Shown: positions 1-7,869, numbered from the stretch's first letter. The stretch is 64,000 nucleotides of DNA from Bradyrhizobium sp. AT1 (GCF_001590795.1 NZ_JXDL01000001.1:2568019-2632018); one strand, 5' to 3'. The notes: generated by a model not told the origin, from the letters alone. A program made the numbers and translations.

Positions 1-29
1 AGCTGGTCGAGCCCGAGATCAATCAGTAG
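1..29 (+). CDS. 3' end of an upstream gene, unidentified
   Basis: Reading from base 3, the codons CTG GTC GAG CCC GAG ATC AAT CAG are followed by TAG, which would be the last eight residues of a plus-strand protein. Codon use fits the genome and an inverted repeat follows, but eight residues cannot identify a product and the frame could be fortuitous. Confidence 0.3.
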
Positions 30-58
30 CAGCCCAAACGGCCCGCGCTTTGCCCTTC

Positions 59-85
59 GAGACGCCCGCTTCAGGGGGGCGTCTC
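59..85. terminator. hairpin between convergent genes
   Basis: GAGACGCCC at 59-67 pairs with GGGCGTCTC at 77-85 around a nine-base loop. It lies between the presumed end of the upstream gene and the end of the minus-strand Hsp70-like gene, so it may serve both. No long T-run follows on either side, so intrinsic termination is inferred from position and stem only. Confidence 0.45.
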
Positions 86-115
86 CAAGGATAGCCGTCA
101 AGACGGCATCTCGCG

Positions 116-1447
116 CTACCCGCCCGCCTTCGCCTCGATCCCGCCGCCCACCGTCCAGCGATCCGGATCCGGACTGTGCCCGATCAGCGCAAGGCCGTAA
201 GCGATCGACTCGAATTGGTCGCCCGACATCAGCCGCTCGTTGCCGAACCGCTGGGCGAACAGCTTTCTCACCGCCGGCACGAACGAGGTGCCGCCGGTCA
301 GGAACACCTTCTCCACCTCGCGCGCGGTGATGCCGGCTTCAGCCAGCACCTTGTCGACGGTGGCGCCCAACCGGGCGACATCGTCGGCAATCCAGGACTC
401 GAATTTCTTGCGCGTGATGGCCGCGCCGATGTCGACACCGCCGCCCTTGAAGCGGAAGTCGACCTCGTCCTGCGCCGACAGCGCGACCTTGGCATCGGAC
501 ACCGCGCGGTACAGCGAAAAGCCGAGGTCGAGATCGACGATGGTGATGAAATCCTCGAGCTGCTCCGGCTTCAACGCGGTGCGAGCGAGTTCGCGAAGCT
601 CGCGCAGATCGCCATTGCTCTTCATCATCGCCAGCTGATGCCAGCGCGCCAGGTTGGTGTAATGACCGCTGGGGATCGGCAGCACCTTGTCGAAGGAGCG
701 GAAGCTGGAGCCTTTGCCAAGCCGCGGCGAGACCACGTGATCGACGATGCGGTAGTCGAACGTGTCGCCGGCGATGCCGATGCCGGCGTGGCCGAGCGGT
801 TCGGCGCGCAGATGCCCGCCGGCGCGCGAAAAGCGCATCACGGAGAAATCGCTGGTGCCGCCGCCGAAATCGGCGACCAGCACGGTGGCATCGCGCTCCA
901 GCCTTCGGGCAAAGGAGAATGCCGCACCGACGGGCTCGTAGACGTAGCGCGCGTGGCCGGCACCCAGGCGCTCGAACGCCGCGCGGTAGCGTTGCATCGC
1001 CAGCGCCTCGTCGGGATTGCCGCCGGCGAAGCGCACCGGGCGGCCGACCGTGATGGTCGAGGTCTCGAAGCCGAACTTCTCGCCGCCATGGCGCGCCAAT
1101 GTCCGCAGAAACGCCGCCAGGATGTCCTCGAACTTGAAGCGCTGCCGGAACACCTGCGTGGTGTTGAAGCTGCTGCTGGCCGCAAACGCCTTGAACGACT
1201 GCAGGAAGCGGTAGACGTGGCGGCCTTCGAGGAACGTCTCGATCGCCCATGGTCCGCCTTCGGCCTGGGCACCCGCGCCCGGCCGGTCCTCCCAGAAGCA
1301 CAGCGCCGAGACATAGGTGCTGTGGCGCTGGCCGCCGTGCTCGAAGCGGATGGCCTCGACACGGCGATCGTCCGCCGCAAGGGCTACGACCGTATTGCTG
1401 GTCCCAAAATCGATGCCGATCGAGACGGCGGGCGAGGCGCTCGACAT
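116..1447 (-). CDS. Hsp70-family ATPase, YegD-like
   Basis: A 443-aa protein with the actin/Hsp70 ATPase fold. The phosphate-1 motif IGIDFGTSNTVVAL is near the N-terminus, the phosphate-2 motif VADFGGGTSDFSV is mid-protein, and the adenosine motif VFLTGGTSFVPAVRKLF lies near the C-terminus. It ends about where the nucleotide-binding domain of DnaK ends, so the substrate-binding and lid domains are absent. This matches YegD-type Hsp70 relatives, which are cytosolic and of unknown client. The ATG gives MSSASPAVSIGIDF, placing the first beta strand at the usual distance. No dnaJ or grpE is nearby. Confidence 0.9.
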   Translation of the reverse strand: MSSASPAVSIGIDFGTSNTVVALAADDRRVEAIRFEHGGQRHSTYVSALCFWEDRPGAGAQAEGGPWAIETFLEGRHVYRFLQSFKAFAASSSFNTTQVFRQRFKFEDILAAFLRTLARHGGEKFGFETSTITVGRPVRFAGGNPDEALAMQRYRAAFERLGAGHARYVYEPVGAAFSFARRLERDATVLVADFGGGTSDFSVMRFSRAGGHLRAEPLGHAGIGIAGDTFDYRIVDHVVSPRLGKGSSFRSFDKVLPIPSGHYTNLARWHQLAMMKSNGDLRELRELARTALKPEQLEDFITIVDLDLGFSLYRAVSDAKVALSAQDEVDFRFKGGGVDIGAAITRKKFESWIADDVARLGATVDKVLAEAGITAREVEKVFLTGGTSFVPAVRKLFAQRFGNERLMSGDQFESIAYGLALIGHSPDPDRWTVGGGIEAKAGG

Positions 1448-1769
1448 GAACCACTCTGACGGTTGATTGGATAAGGGGGCGGACCACTAGCCGCTTTGAC
1501 TGATCCTGCCAAGCCTGTCCGCTGCAGTGCGGCCGGAACCTGGCGTCCATTGCAACGAGATTCCGCTTCGGACGGGACGATTCCGCCAGCTTTTCTTTCA
1601 AGACCGGCCACTTTAAGCCCGGATCGGCCGCATTAACCCGACGTTATGCTGCAATGCGGTGAATTCCATGCTGCCATGCAAACAAATGCGTAGACGCTGG
1701 CATCTGGTATACATAGATTGCCCTTCGACAGGAGACGCAAGACCGATCGTCTCGAGAAAGGGAATTCCA
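1448..1769. other. intergenic region, divergent promoters
   Basis: This region separates the minus-strand Hsp70-like gene from the plus-strand 45-aa gene and must carry both promoters. The recognisable element is the TGGCATCTGGTATAC box at 1699-1713, shared with three later promoters. No other gene is supported here. Confidence 0.6.
1699..1713 (+). promoter_or_regulatory. shared TGGMAT-N5-ATAC element, site 1
   Basis: TGGCATCTGGTATAC lies 56 bases before the 45-aa gene. It matches sites at 2084, 3585 and 5151 at fixed internal spacing. Its TGGTATAC core resembles half of a FadR-subfamily GntR operator (TGGT..ACCA). Function is inferred. Confidence 0.5.
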
Positions 1770-1907
1770 ATGTCCAAGACCGCTTCCGTTGCTCTCGCCC
1801 CCTCCGCCTCGCTGTTCGCCCGCCTGATGGCCGCGATCGACAGCTTTCTGATGGCGAGCGCCGAGATTTCCAACCATAACGGCGATCTGCCGCGTTTCGG
1901 CCTGTAA
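1770..1907 (+). CDS. small conserved-looking 45-aa protein
   Basis: ATG at 1770 opens a 45-codon frame beginning MSKTASVALAPSA and ending NHNGDLPRFGL. The middle (LFARLMAAIDSFLMASAEI) could form an amphipathic helix. An earlier in-frame start would run the protein through the promoter element, so the short form is preferred. The upstream element, the separate position and a hairpin terminator just downstream support a real monocistronic gene. The shared element suggests co-regulation with the oxalate/formate carriers. The function is unknown. Confidence 0.6.
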   Translation: MSKTASVALAPSASLFARLMAAIDSFLMASAEISNHNGDLPRFGL

Positions 1908-1974
1908 GCCGTTACTTTCCCGCGCTGCCGCGCAGCGCGACGGTTTCAGAAAGATCCACATGCTACTTTTGGTG

Positions 1975-2000
1975 AATGGCCCCGCAAGACGGGGCCATTT
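1975..2000 (+). terminator. intrinsic terminator after the 45-aa gene
   Basis: AATGGCCCC at 1975-1983 pairs perfectly with GGGGCCATT at 1991-1999 around GCAAGAC, followed by a short T tract. It separates the small gene from the first antiporter gene. Confidence 0.7.
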
Positions 2001-2083
2001 CTACTTGTGCTGCTCCGAGTCAGAGTTGCCGCTGAACAAGGCTGCGACATTTGCGCACGGTGACCGGACCAGCGCTTGAAGCT

Positions 2084-2098
2084 TGGCATAATGCATAC
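2084..2098 (+). promoter_or_regulatory. shared TGGMAT-N5-ATAC element, site 2
   Basis: TGGCATAATGCATAC lies 53 bases before the first antiporter gene. The flank CCAGCGCTTGA just upstream is also repeated before the CBS gene, so similarity between sites 2 and 4 extends to about 30 bases. Confidence 0.55.
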
Positions 2099-2151
2099 AA
2101 GAATGCCCCTCCAGCGCTCGCAGAAAAATTAGAGGCGCCACGGGAGGCTTT

Positions 2152-3441
2152 ATGACGGACATGGTGCAGACAACCGCCCCTACAACCGCGCGCGTTAGCG
2201 ACACGTATCGCTGGGCGCAATTGGCGATCGGTGTAGGCGCGATGGTGATGATCGCCAACTACCAATATGGCTGGACGTTCTTCGTCCCCGACATCCAGAA
2301 GAAATTCGGCTGGGATCGCGCCTCGATCCAATGGGCCTTCACGCTGTTCGTGCTGTTCGAGACCTGGCTGGTGCCGATCGAAGGATGGTTCGTCGACAAA
2401 TACGGTCCGCGCCTCGTCGTGCTGGTCGGCGGCGTGCTCTGCGCCATCGGTTGGGCGATCAACGCGCAGGCCACCACGCTCAACGGTTATTACCTCGGCA
2501 TGATCGTCGCGGGCATCGGCGCCGGCGGCGTCTACGGCACCTGCGTCGGCAACGCGCTGAAGTGGTTTCCGGACAAGCGCGGCCTTGCCGCGGGCATCAC
2601 GGCCGCAGGCTTCGGTGCAGGCTCTGCGCTCACCGTCGCGCCGATCCAGGCCATGATCAAGGACTCCGGCTTCCAGACCACCTTCCTCTATTTCGGCCTG
2701 GGACAAGGCCTCATCATCTGCATCCTCGCCTTCTTCCTGCTCGCGCCGAAAGCGGGCCAGGTGCCGAACGTCGTGGCGAACGCCAATCTGCTGCAGACCC
2801 GGCGCAACTACCAGCCGACCGAAGTGCTGCGTCAGCCGATCTTCTGGCTGATGTACTTCATGTTCGTGATCGTCGGCGCCGGCGGCCTGATGGTGACGGC
2901 GAACCTGAAGCCGATCGCCGCCGACTGGAAGGTCGACAACGTGCCGGTCACGCTGATGGCGGTGACGATGACGGCGGTGACCTTCGCGGCGACGATCGAC
3001 CGCGTGCTCAACGGCCTGACCCGTCCGTTCTTCGGCTGGATCTCCGACATGATCGGCCGCGAGAACACCATGTTCATCGCCTTCGGCATGGAAGGGTTCG
3101 GCATCTGGATGCTCTACCTCTGGGGTCACGATCCGATCTGGTTCGTGCTGCTCTCGGGCTTCGTGTTCTTCGCCTGGGGTGAGATCTACTCGCTATTCCC
3201 CTCGACCTGCACCGACACGTTCGGCGCCAAGTTCGCGACCACCAATGCCGGCCTGCTGTACACGGCCAAGGGCACGGCCGCGCTGCTGGTCCCGATCGCC
3301 AACTACATGCAGCAATCGTCGGGGACCTGGGACAGCGTCTTCATCATCGCGGCGGGCGCCAACATCCTGGCCTCGCTGCTGGCGATCGCGGTGCTCAAGC
3401 CCTGGCGCAAGGTCGTGGTCTCGAAATCGACCGTCGCCTGA
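2152..3441 (+). CDS. oxlT: OxlT-type MFS oxalate/formate antiporter 1
   Basis: A 429-aa major facilitator with twelve predicted membrane helices in the inner membrane. The loop WFVDKYGPR at 79-87 matches the MFS motif between helices 2 and 3. The NGLTRPFFG segment carries Arg291 and YTAKG carries Lys373. OxlT needs one Arg and one Lys in its substrate path (R272 and K355 in Oxalobacter); equating them with these residues is inference. OxlT swaps external oxalate for internal formate. The gene has its own promoter element and terminator and is followed by a close paralogue. Another small carboxylate is possible as substrate. Confidence 0.85.
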   Translation: MTDMVQTTAPTTARVSDTYRWAQLAIGVGAMVMIANYQYGWTFFVPDIQKKFGWDRASIQWAFTLFVLFETWLVPIEGWFVDKYGPRLVVLVGGVLCAIGWAINAQATTLNGYYLGMIVAGIGAGGVYGTCVGNALKWFPDKRGLAAGITAAGFGAGSALTVAPIQAMIKDSGFQTTFLYFGLGQGLIICILAFFLLAPKAGQVPNVVANANLLQTRRNYQPTEVLRQPIFWLMYFMFVIVGAGGLMVTANLKPIAADWKVDNVPVTLMAVTMTAVTFAATIDRVLNGLTRPFFGWISDMIGRENTMFIAFGMEGFGIWMLYLWGHDPIWFVLLSGFVFFAWGEIYSLFPSTCTDTFGAKFATTNAGLLYTAKGTAALLVPIANYMQQSSGTWDSVFIIAAGANILASLLAIAVLKPWRKVVVSKSTVA

Positions 3442-3468
3442 CGCGCTTCCCACAACTCTTCACCAAAG

Positions 3469-3505
3469 AAACGCCCGGCCTTTCGGCCGGGCGTTTTCGT
3501 TTTTG
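3469..3505 (+). terminator. intrinsic terminator after antiporter 1
   Basis: A 12-bp perfect stem pairs AAACGCCCGGCC at 3469-3480 with GGCCGGGCGTTT at 3485-3496. It is followed by T-rich sequence (TTTTCGTTTTTG), giving a strong Rho-independent terminator. Confidence 0.9.
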
Positions 3506-3584
3506 CGAAGTCGTGGAAGGCCCATCCCGACCGAAATGGAACCGGAGAATTTGTGACAATCCGCCGCAGTTAGGACTTGCTTTC

Positions 3585-3599
3585 TGGAATATGGTATAC
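3585..3599 (+). promoter_or_regulatory. shared TGGMAT-N5-ATAC element, site 3
   Basis: TGGAATATGGTATAC continues into CAAG, so this site contains TTGGTATACCA-like symmetry (TGGTATACCA, a perfect palindrome). It is the best operator candidate of the four and lies about 102 bases before the second antiporter start. Confidence 0.6.
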
Positions 3600-3701
3600 C
3601 AAGCTGCCCATCGCGCTTGCGACGATAAGCCACAATATTTGCGACACTGGGTCATCTTGCAATCCCAGGCCGCAATCAATCAGCGCGTTGGGAGGTTCTT
3701 G

Positions 3702-5024
3702 ATGATTTCCAGCACGGACGGCGCCGTCACGGCCGCGCCTCTTCGCACCGGTTTCCGTTGGCTCCAGCTCGCCATGGGCATCGTCTGCATGGCGATGATC
3801 GCCAACCTGCAATATGGCTGGACGCTGTTTGTCGATCCCATCGATGCGGCCCATCATTGGGGCCGCGCCGCGATCCAGCTCGCTTTCACCATCTTCGTCG
3901 TCACCGAGACCTGGCTGGTGCCGGTCGAGGCCTGGTTCGTCGACAAATACGGCCCGCGCATCGTCATCATGTTCGGCGGCGTGATGATCGCGCTGTCCTG
4001 GATCCTCAACTCATACGCCGACTCGCTCACCCTGCTCTACGCCGCCGCGATCATCGGCGGCATGGGCGCAGGCGCGGTGTACGGCACCTGCGTCGGCAAC
4101 GCGCTGAAATGGTTTCCGGATCGCCGCGGCCTCGCCGCCGGCGCCACCGCTGCCGGCTTCGGCGCCGGTGCCGCGCTCACCATCGTGCCGATCGCGAGCA
4201 TGATCGCAACGAGCGGCTATCAGCACGCTTTCCTCACCTTCGGCATCGGCCAGGGCGTGATCGTGTTCCTGCTCGCCTTCTTCATCCAGCCGCCGCGGCT
4301 GTCGATCCCGCCGAAGAAGAAGCAGCTCAATCTGCCGCAGACCAAGATCGACTTCACCCCGCCGCAGGTGCTGCGCACCCCTATTTTCTGGGTGATGTAC
4401 CTCGTCTTCGTCATGGTCGCCTCGGGCGGCCTGATGACGGCGGCACAGATCGCCCCGATCGCGCACGACTTCAAGATCGCCGACACGCCGGTGACGCTCG
4501 CCGGCTTCCAGATGGCGGCGCTGACCTTCGCGATCTCGCTGGACCGCATCTTCGACGGGTTTGGACGTCCTTTCTTCGGCTTCGTCTCCGACACGATCGG
4601 CCGCGAGAACACCATGTTCATCGCCTTCGGCACGGCGGCGTTGATGCTGCTAACGCTGTCGGCCTACGGGCACATCCCCGTCGTCTTCGTGCTGGCAACC
4701 GCGATTTACTTCGGCGTGTTCGGCGAGATCTATTCGCTGTTCCCCGCGACCTGCGGCGACACGTTCGGCTCGAAATTCGCAACCACCAACAACGGCATGC
4801 TCTACACCGCCAAAGGCACCGCCTCGCTGCTGGTCCCGCTCGCCAGCGTGATCTCGGCGGCCTATGGCTGGAAGGCCGTGTTCGTGGTCGCCGTGGCCTT
4901 GAACGCGACGGCGGCGCTGATGGCGCTGTTCGTGATCAAGCCGCTGCGCCGCTCCTTCATCCTCGGCAAGGAAGCCGAGAGCGAGGCCACTGCAACCGGC
5001 AGCGCCAAAACCGAGACGGCCTAG
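3702..5024 (+). CDS. OxlT-type MFS oxalate/formate antiporter 2
   Basis: A 440-aa paralogue of the preceding carrier, recognisably similar along its whole length (IANLQYGWT, ETWLVPVEAWFVDKYGPR, GTCVGNALKWFPD, YTAKGTASLLVP). The Arg in DGFGRPFFG and the Lys in YTAKG are kept. The ATG at 3702 is chosen because GGAGG lies seven bases upstream; the frame is open back to 3513, but that stretch holds the promoter element. The C-terminus is a charged cytoplasmic tail. Two tandem carriers with separate promoters suggest different affinities or substrates rather than one operon. Confidence 0.85.
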   Translation: MISSTDGAVTAAPLRTGFRWLQLAMGIVCMAMIANLQYGWTLFVDPIDAAHHWGRAAIQLAFTIFVVTETWLVPVEAWFVDKYGPRIVIMFGGVMIALSWILNSYADSLTLLYAAAIIGGMGAGAVYGTCVGNALKWFPDRRGLAAGATAAGFGAGAALTIVPIASMIATSGYQHAFLTFGIGQGVIVFLLAFFIQPPRLSIPPKKKQLNLPQTKIDFTPPQVLRTPIFWVMYLVFVMVASGGLMTAAQIAPIAHDFKIADTPVTLAGFQMAALTFAISLDRIFDGFGRPFFGFVSDTIGRENTMFIAFGTAALMLLTLSAYGHIPVVFVLATAIYFGVFGEIYSLFPATCGDTFGSKFATTNNGMLYTAKGTASLLVPLASVISAAYGWKAVFVVAVALNATAALMALFVIKPLRRSFILGKEAESEATATGSAKTETA

Positions 5025-5150
5025 CCGCCACCGACATCGCAGGAGTTTGAAAGGGGCGCAGCGATGCGTCCCTTTCTTTGTGTCTCGACGACAAACGTCA
5101 GTATCGCTGTCGCAAGATTTTTCGGATCAGCCAAACCAGCGCTTGACGAT

Positions 5151-5165
5151 TGGCATTATGTATAC
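5151..5165 (+). promoter_or_regulatory. shared TGGMAT-N5-ATAC element, site 4
   Basis: TGGCATTATGTATAC, continuing CACAC, lies 36 bases before the CBS-protein start. It is preceded by CCAGCGCTTGACGAT, nearly identical to the flank of site 2. Confidence 0.55.
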
Positions 5166-5201
5166 CACACTTCCCTCAACATTCACATGAGGGAGGTTGC
5201 A

Positions 5202-5630
5202 ATGCTGGTCGGAGACATTCTGCGCAAGAAGACGCCGCGCGTTGTCACGGTGCGAATGAACGAAACGGTAGGCATCGCCGCCAAGCTGATGCGCGCCAAC
5301 AACATCAGCGCACTGGTGGTGAAGGACGTGGTCCGCTCCGAGGGCAACACCGCGGTCGGCATGTTCACCGAGCGCGACGTGGTGCGCGCCGTCGCCGAGC
5401 ACGGCGCCAACGCCGTCAACGTCAAGGTCTCGCAGCTCGTCTCGGTGCAGCAATTGGTGTCCTGCACCTCGAGCGACACGATCGAACAGGTCCGGCACCT
5501 GATGAACATTCATCACATCCGCCATTTACCGGTCATCGACGATTACAGCCTCGTCTCCGTCATCAGCATGCGCGACATCGCAGCTGCCATGGATGAGGCC
5601 CTCAACGGCAAGCCGCAAGCAGCCGCCTGA
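5202..5630 (+). CDS. tandem CBS-domain protein
   Basis: A 142-aa cytosolic protein made of two CBS motifs, roughly residues 5-60 and 70-130 (FTERDVVRAVAEHG closes the first and SMRDIAAAM the second). Such pairs bind adenine nucleotides and act as energy or ligand sensors. The ATG at 5202 is set by GGGAGG seven to ten bases upstream; a longer frame back to 5064 crosses the promoter element. It shares that element with the antiporters and is followed by a hairpin, so it looks like a separately transcribed member of the same regulon. Its partner is unknown. Confidence 0.85.
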   Translation: MLVGDILRKKTPRVVTVRMNETVGIAAKLMRANNISALVVKDVVRSEGNTAVGMFTERDVVRAVAEHGANAVNVKVSQLVSVQQLVSCTSSDTIEQVRHLMNIHHIRHLPVIDDYSLVSVISMRDIAAAMDEALNGKPQAAA

Positions 5631-5662
5631 ACCATACGACCCTTCCCCTGCGACGACCGGCC

Positions 5663-5686
5663 CCGGCTCGGATCCTTCCGAGCCGG
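5663..5686 (+). terminator. hairpin after the CBS gene
   Basis: CCGGCTCGGA at 5663-5672 pairs with TCCGAGCCGG at 5677-5686 around a four-base loop. There is only a weak T tract, so it may attenuate rather than stop transcription into the next gene. Confidence 0.6.
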
Positions 5687-5736
5687 ACCGGATCTTTCGT
5701 CCCAAATTCCGGCTTCGGCTCCTTCGCGAGGACTTC

Positions 5737-6756
5737 ATGAAGATCTGCATCTATGGCGCCGGCGCGATCGGCGGATATCTCGGGGTTCAGCTCGCGCGCG
5801 CTGGCGCCGATGTCAGCCTCATCGCACGCGGCGCCCACCTTGCCGCGATGCGCGAACGCGGCCTGACGCTGCTCACGGGCGAGGAGCAGCACACCGTGCA
5901 TCCGCGCTGCACCGACGATCCCACCGAGCTCGGCGTGCAGGACACCATCATCATCACGTTGAAGGCGCATTCGATCACCGGTGTAATCGAGAAAATGCAG
6001 CCGCTGCTCGGGCCGCACACCCGCATCGTCACCGCCGTCAACGGCATCCCCTATTGGTACTTCTACAAGCACGGCGGCCAATACGAGAACGCGACGCTGG
6101 AGAGCATCGACCCCGGCGGGCGGCAGTGGCGCGAGATCGGCGCCGAGCGCGCCATCGGCTGCATCGTCTATCCCGCCACCGAGATCGAGGCGCCCGGCGT
6201 GATCCGCCACGTCTACGGCAACAATTTCCCGCTCGGCGAGCCCTCCGGCGAGATCACCTCGGATGTCACGCGCCTCGCCGAGCTGTTCGTCGCCGCGGGG
6301 CTGAAGGCCCCGGTGCTCGACCGCATCCGCGACGAGATCTGGCTGAAGCTGTGGGGCAATGTCTGCTTCAACCCGATCAGCGCACTCACGCACGCAACAC
6401 TCGACGTGATCTGCACCGATCCGGCGACGCGCTCGCTGTCGCGCGCGATCATGGTGGAAACGCAGGCGATCGCCGAGACCTTCGGGGTCAAGTTTCGCGT
6501 CGATGTCGAGCGCCGCATCGAAGGCGCCCGCAAGGTCGGCGCCCACAAGACCTCGATGCTGCAGGATCTCGAGCGAGGCCGCCCCATGGAGATCGACCCG
6601 CTTGTCACCGTCGTGCAGGAGATGGGCCGCCTCACCGGCATCGCCACGCCGGCACTCGACTCGGTGCTGGCGATGGTGACGCAGCGCGCCCGCATTGCCG
6701 GCCTCTATGACGGCGTCTCGACGCCTGCAGATCCGCGTGCATTGGCGGTGGCGTGA
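5737..6756 (+). CDS. ketopantoate reductase-family oxidoreductase (PanE/ApbA)
   Basis: A 339-aa protein opening with the dinucleotide-binding motif GAGAIGGYLG (residues 8-17). The family's NADPH-binding N-terminal and helical C-terminal domains follow, with the conserved Lys in IWLKLWGN. The start at 5737 places the Rossmann motif right at the N-terminus. The family reduces 2-ketopantoate in CoA synthesis, but many paralogues act on other 2-keto acids. Its junction with the next gene (TGATG) and lack of pan genes nearby argue for a catabolic role with the hydrolase. The exact substrate cannot be read from the sequence. Confidence 0.85.
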   Translation: MKICIYGAGAIGGYLGVQLARAGADVSLIARGAHLAAMRERGLTLLTGEEQHTVHPRCTDDPTELGVQDTIIITLKAHSITGVIEKMQPLLGPHTRIVTAVNGIPYWYFYKHGGQYENATLESIDPGGRQWREIGAERAIGCIVYPATEIEAPGVIRHVYGNNFPLGEPSGEITSDVTRLAELFVAAGLKAPVLDRIRDEIWLKLWGNVCFNPISALTHATLDVICTDPATRSLSRAIMVETQAIAETFGVKFRVDVERRIEGARKVGAHKTSMLQDLERGRPMEIDPLVTVVQEMGRLTGIATPALDSVLAMVTQRARIAGLYDGVSTPADPRALAVA

Positions 6757-7541
6757 TGACGACCGAAGTGAAGAAATGGCTGCGCTTCCGCCATGCCGGC
6801 ACGACCGGTTTCGGGACACTGACGTCGTCGGGTATCAGCGTGCATGAAGGCGAGATGTTCGGCCGCAACGCCGCGACCGGCAAGAGCCTGGCGCTGTCGG
6901 AGGTCGAGCTGCTGGCGCCGTGTACGCCGAGCAAGATCGTCGCGCTCTGGAACAATTTTCACGCGCTCGCGGCCAAGCTGAACCAGCCCGAGCCGCCGGA
7001 GCCGCTCTATCTGCTCAAGGCCACCACCACCATCACGACGCCGGGCGCGGTGATCCGCCGGCCCTCCTACTACGACGGCAAGACCACCTATGAAGGCGAG
7101 CTCGGCATCGTCATCGGCAAGACCTGCGCGCGGGTCTCGCCTGATGAAGCCGACAGCTTCATCTTCGGCTACACCTGCGTCAACGACATCACCGCCAACG
7201 ACATCCTGACCAGCGACCCCACCTTCCCGCAATGGGCCCGCGCCAAGGGCATCGACGATTACGGCCCGTTCGGCCCCGTCATTGCAACCGGCCTCGATCC
7301 GGCGAAACTCACGGTCCGCACCATCCTCAACGGCGCCGAGCGGCAGAACTACCCGATCTCCGACATGATCTTCTCGGCGCAGCAACTGGTGAGCAAGATC
7401 TCGCACGACATGACCCTGCTCGCCGGCGACCTCATTGCCGTCGGCACCTCGGTCGGCGTCGGCGTGATGAAGGAGCCGGTGAATATTGTCACGGTGGCAA
7501 TCGACGGCATCGGCGAGCTCACCAACGAATTTCGGCTGTAG
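6756..7541 (+). CDS. fumarylacetoacetate hydrolase-family protein
   Basis: A 261-aa protein of the FAH fold. The metal-binding E-x-E lies in YEGELGIVIG, the Asp in VNDITANDI, and the catalytic-site Lys in ARAKGIDDYGPFGPV. Members hydrolyse or decarboxylate beta-dicarbonyl acids using Mg2+ or Mn2+. The ATG at 6756 overlaps the stop of the reductase by one base; a GTG three bases earlier is the alternative. Tight coupling indicates translation with the reductase and a shared pathway. The substrate is unknown. Confidence 0.88.
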   Translation: MTTEVKKWLRFRHAGTTGFGTLTSSGISVHEGEMFGRNAATGKSLALSEVELLAPCTPSKIVALWNNFHALAAKLNQPEPPEPLYLLKATTTITTPGAVIRRPSYYDGKTTYEGELGIVIGKTCARVSPDEADSFIFGYTCVNDITANDILTSDPTFPQWARAKGIDDYGPFGPVIATGLDPAKLTVRTILNGAERQNYPISDMIFSAQQLVSKISHDMTLLAGDLIAVGTSVGVGVMKEPVNIVTVAIDGIGELTNEFRL

Positions 7542-7551
7542 CTGCGATGCC

Positions 7552-7636
7552 GTAGCCCGGATGGAGCGAAGCGTAATCCGGGGCAGTCCATCGTCATGCA
7601 CAGGTCCCGGATTGCGCTTCGCTCCATGCGGGCTAC
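7552..7636. repeat. REP-like inverted repeat
   Basis: The arms at 7552-7582 and 7606-7636 (beginning GTAGCCCGGATGGAGCGAAG and ending GGGCTAC) are about 31 bases each and nearly perfectly complementary. They flank a 23-base loop. This layout is typical of dispersed palindromic repeats after genes. It follows the hydrolase gene and could fold as a long hairpin in its mRNA. Confidence 0.8.
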
Positions 7637-7752
7637 AGGCTATCGCCATCGTCGCCGCAGTGCGGCAAAATTGATCCTGCGCAAATCACGCCGTCCCCGC
7701 CGCCACTATCCTTTCCGGCAAGACACCGATGTCTCATGCCAGGGAGGACGCC

Positions 7753-7869
7753 ATGACAAATGCTAATAATGCACTTTTGTGGACGGCTCTGTACTTTGCG
7801 CTCGCATTCGGCGCGATCTTCGTCGTCTGGTTCGCCGACAAGATACGCGCGAGCTTCCTCGGCAAATGA
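7753..7869 (+). CDS. 38-aa single-helix membrane protein
   Basis: ATG at 7753 follows AGGGAGGAC at 7741-7749, a near-ideal ribosome binding site. It encodes 38 residues: a short polar start (MTNANNALLW), one hydrophobic helix (ALYFALAFGAIFVVWF) and a basic end (ADKIRASFLGK). The basic end predicts an N-out, C-in single-span inner-membrane protein by the positive-inside rule. It is isolated between two repeat elements. The strong Shine-Dalgarno and clean membrane topology support a real gene despite its size. The function is unknown. Confidence 0.65.
   Translation: MTNANNALLWTALYFALAFGAIFVVWFADKIRASFLGK

Noticed and set aside
176..1459. A long plus-strand open frame opposite the Hsp70-like gene
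   Set aside because: The minus-strand frame has clear Hsp70 motifs. The plus-strand protein is an Arg/Ala-rich shadow typical of high-GC DNA.
1534..1560. GGAAC at 1536 as an EcfG promoter for the 45-aa gene
   Set aside because: The -10 position reads CGAG and it is more than 200 bases from the start.
2084..2098. Reading the TGGCAT element as a sigma-54 promoter
   Set aside because: The GG and downstream GC are not the required distance apart (-24/-12), and site 3 and 1 lack the GC.
3513..3701. 63-residue N-terminal extension of the second antiporter
   Set aside because: It includes the shared promoter element, has no membrane or signal character, and the ATG at 3702 has a proper ribosome site.
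5064..5201. 46-residue extension of the CBS protein
   Set aside because: It spans the promoter element; the ATG at 5202 follows GGGAGG and starts at the domain.
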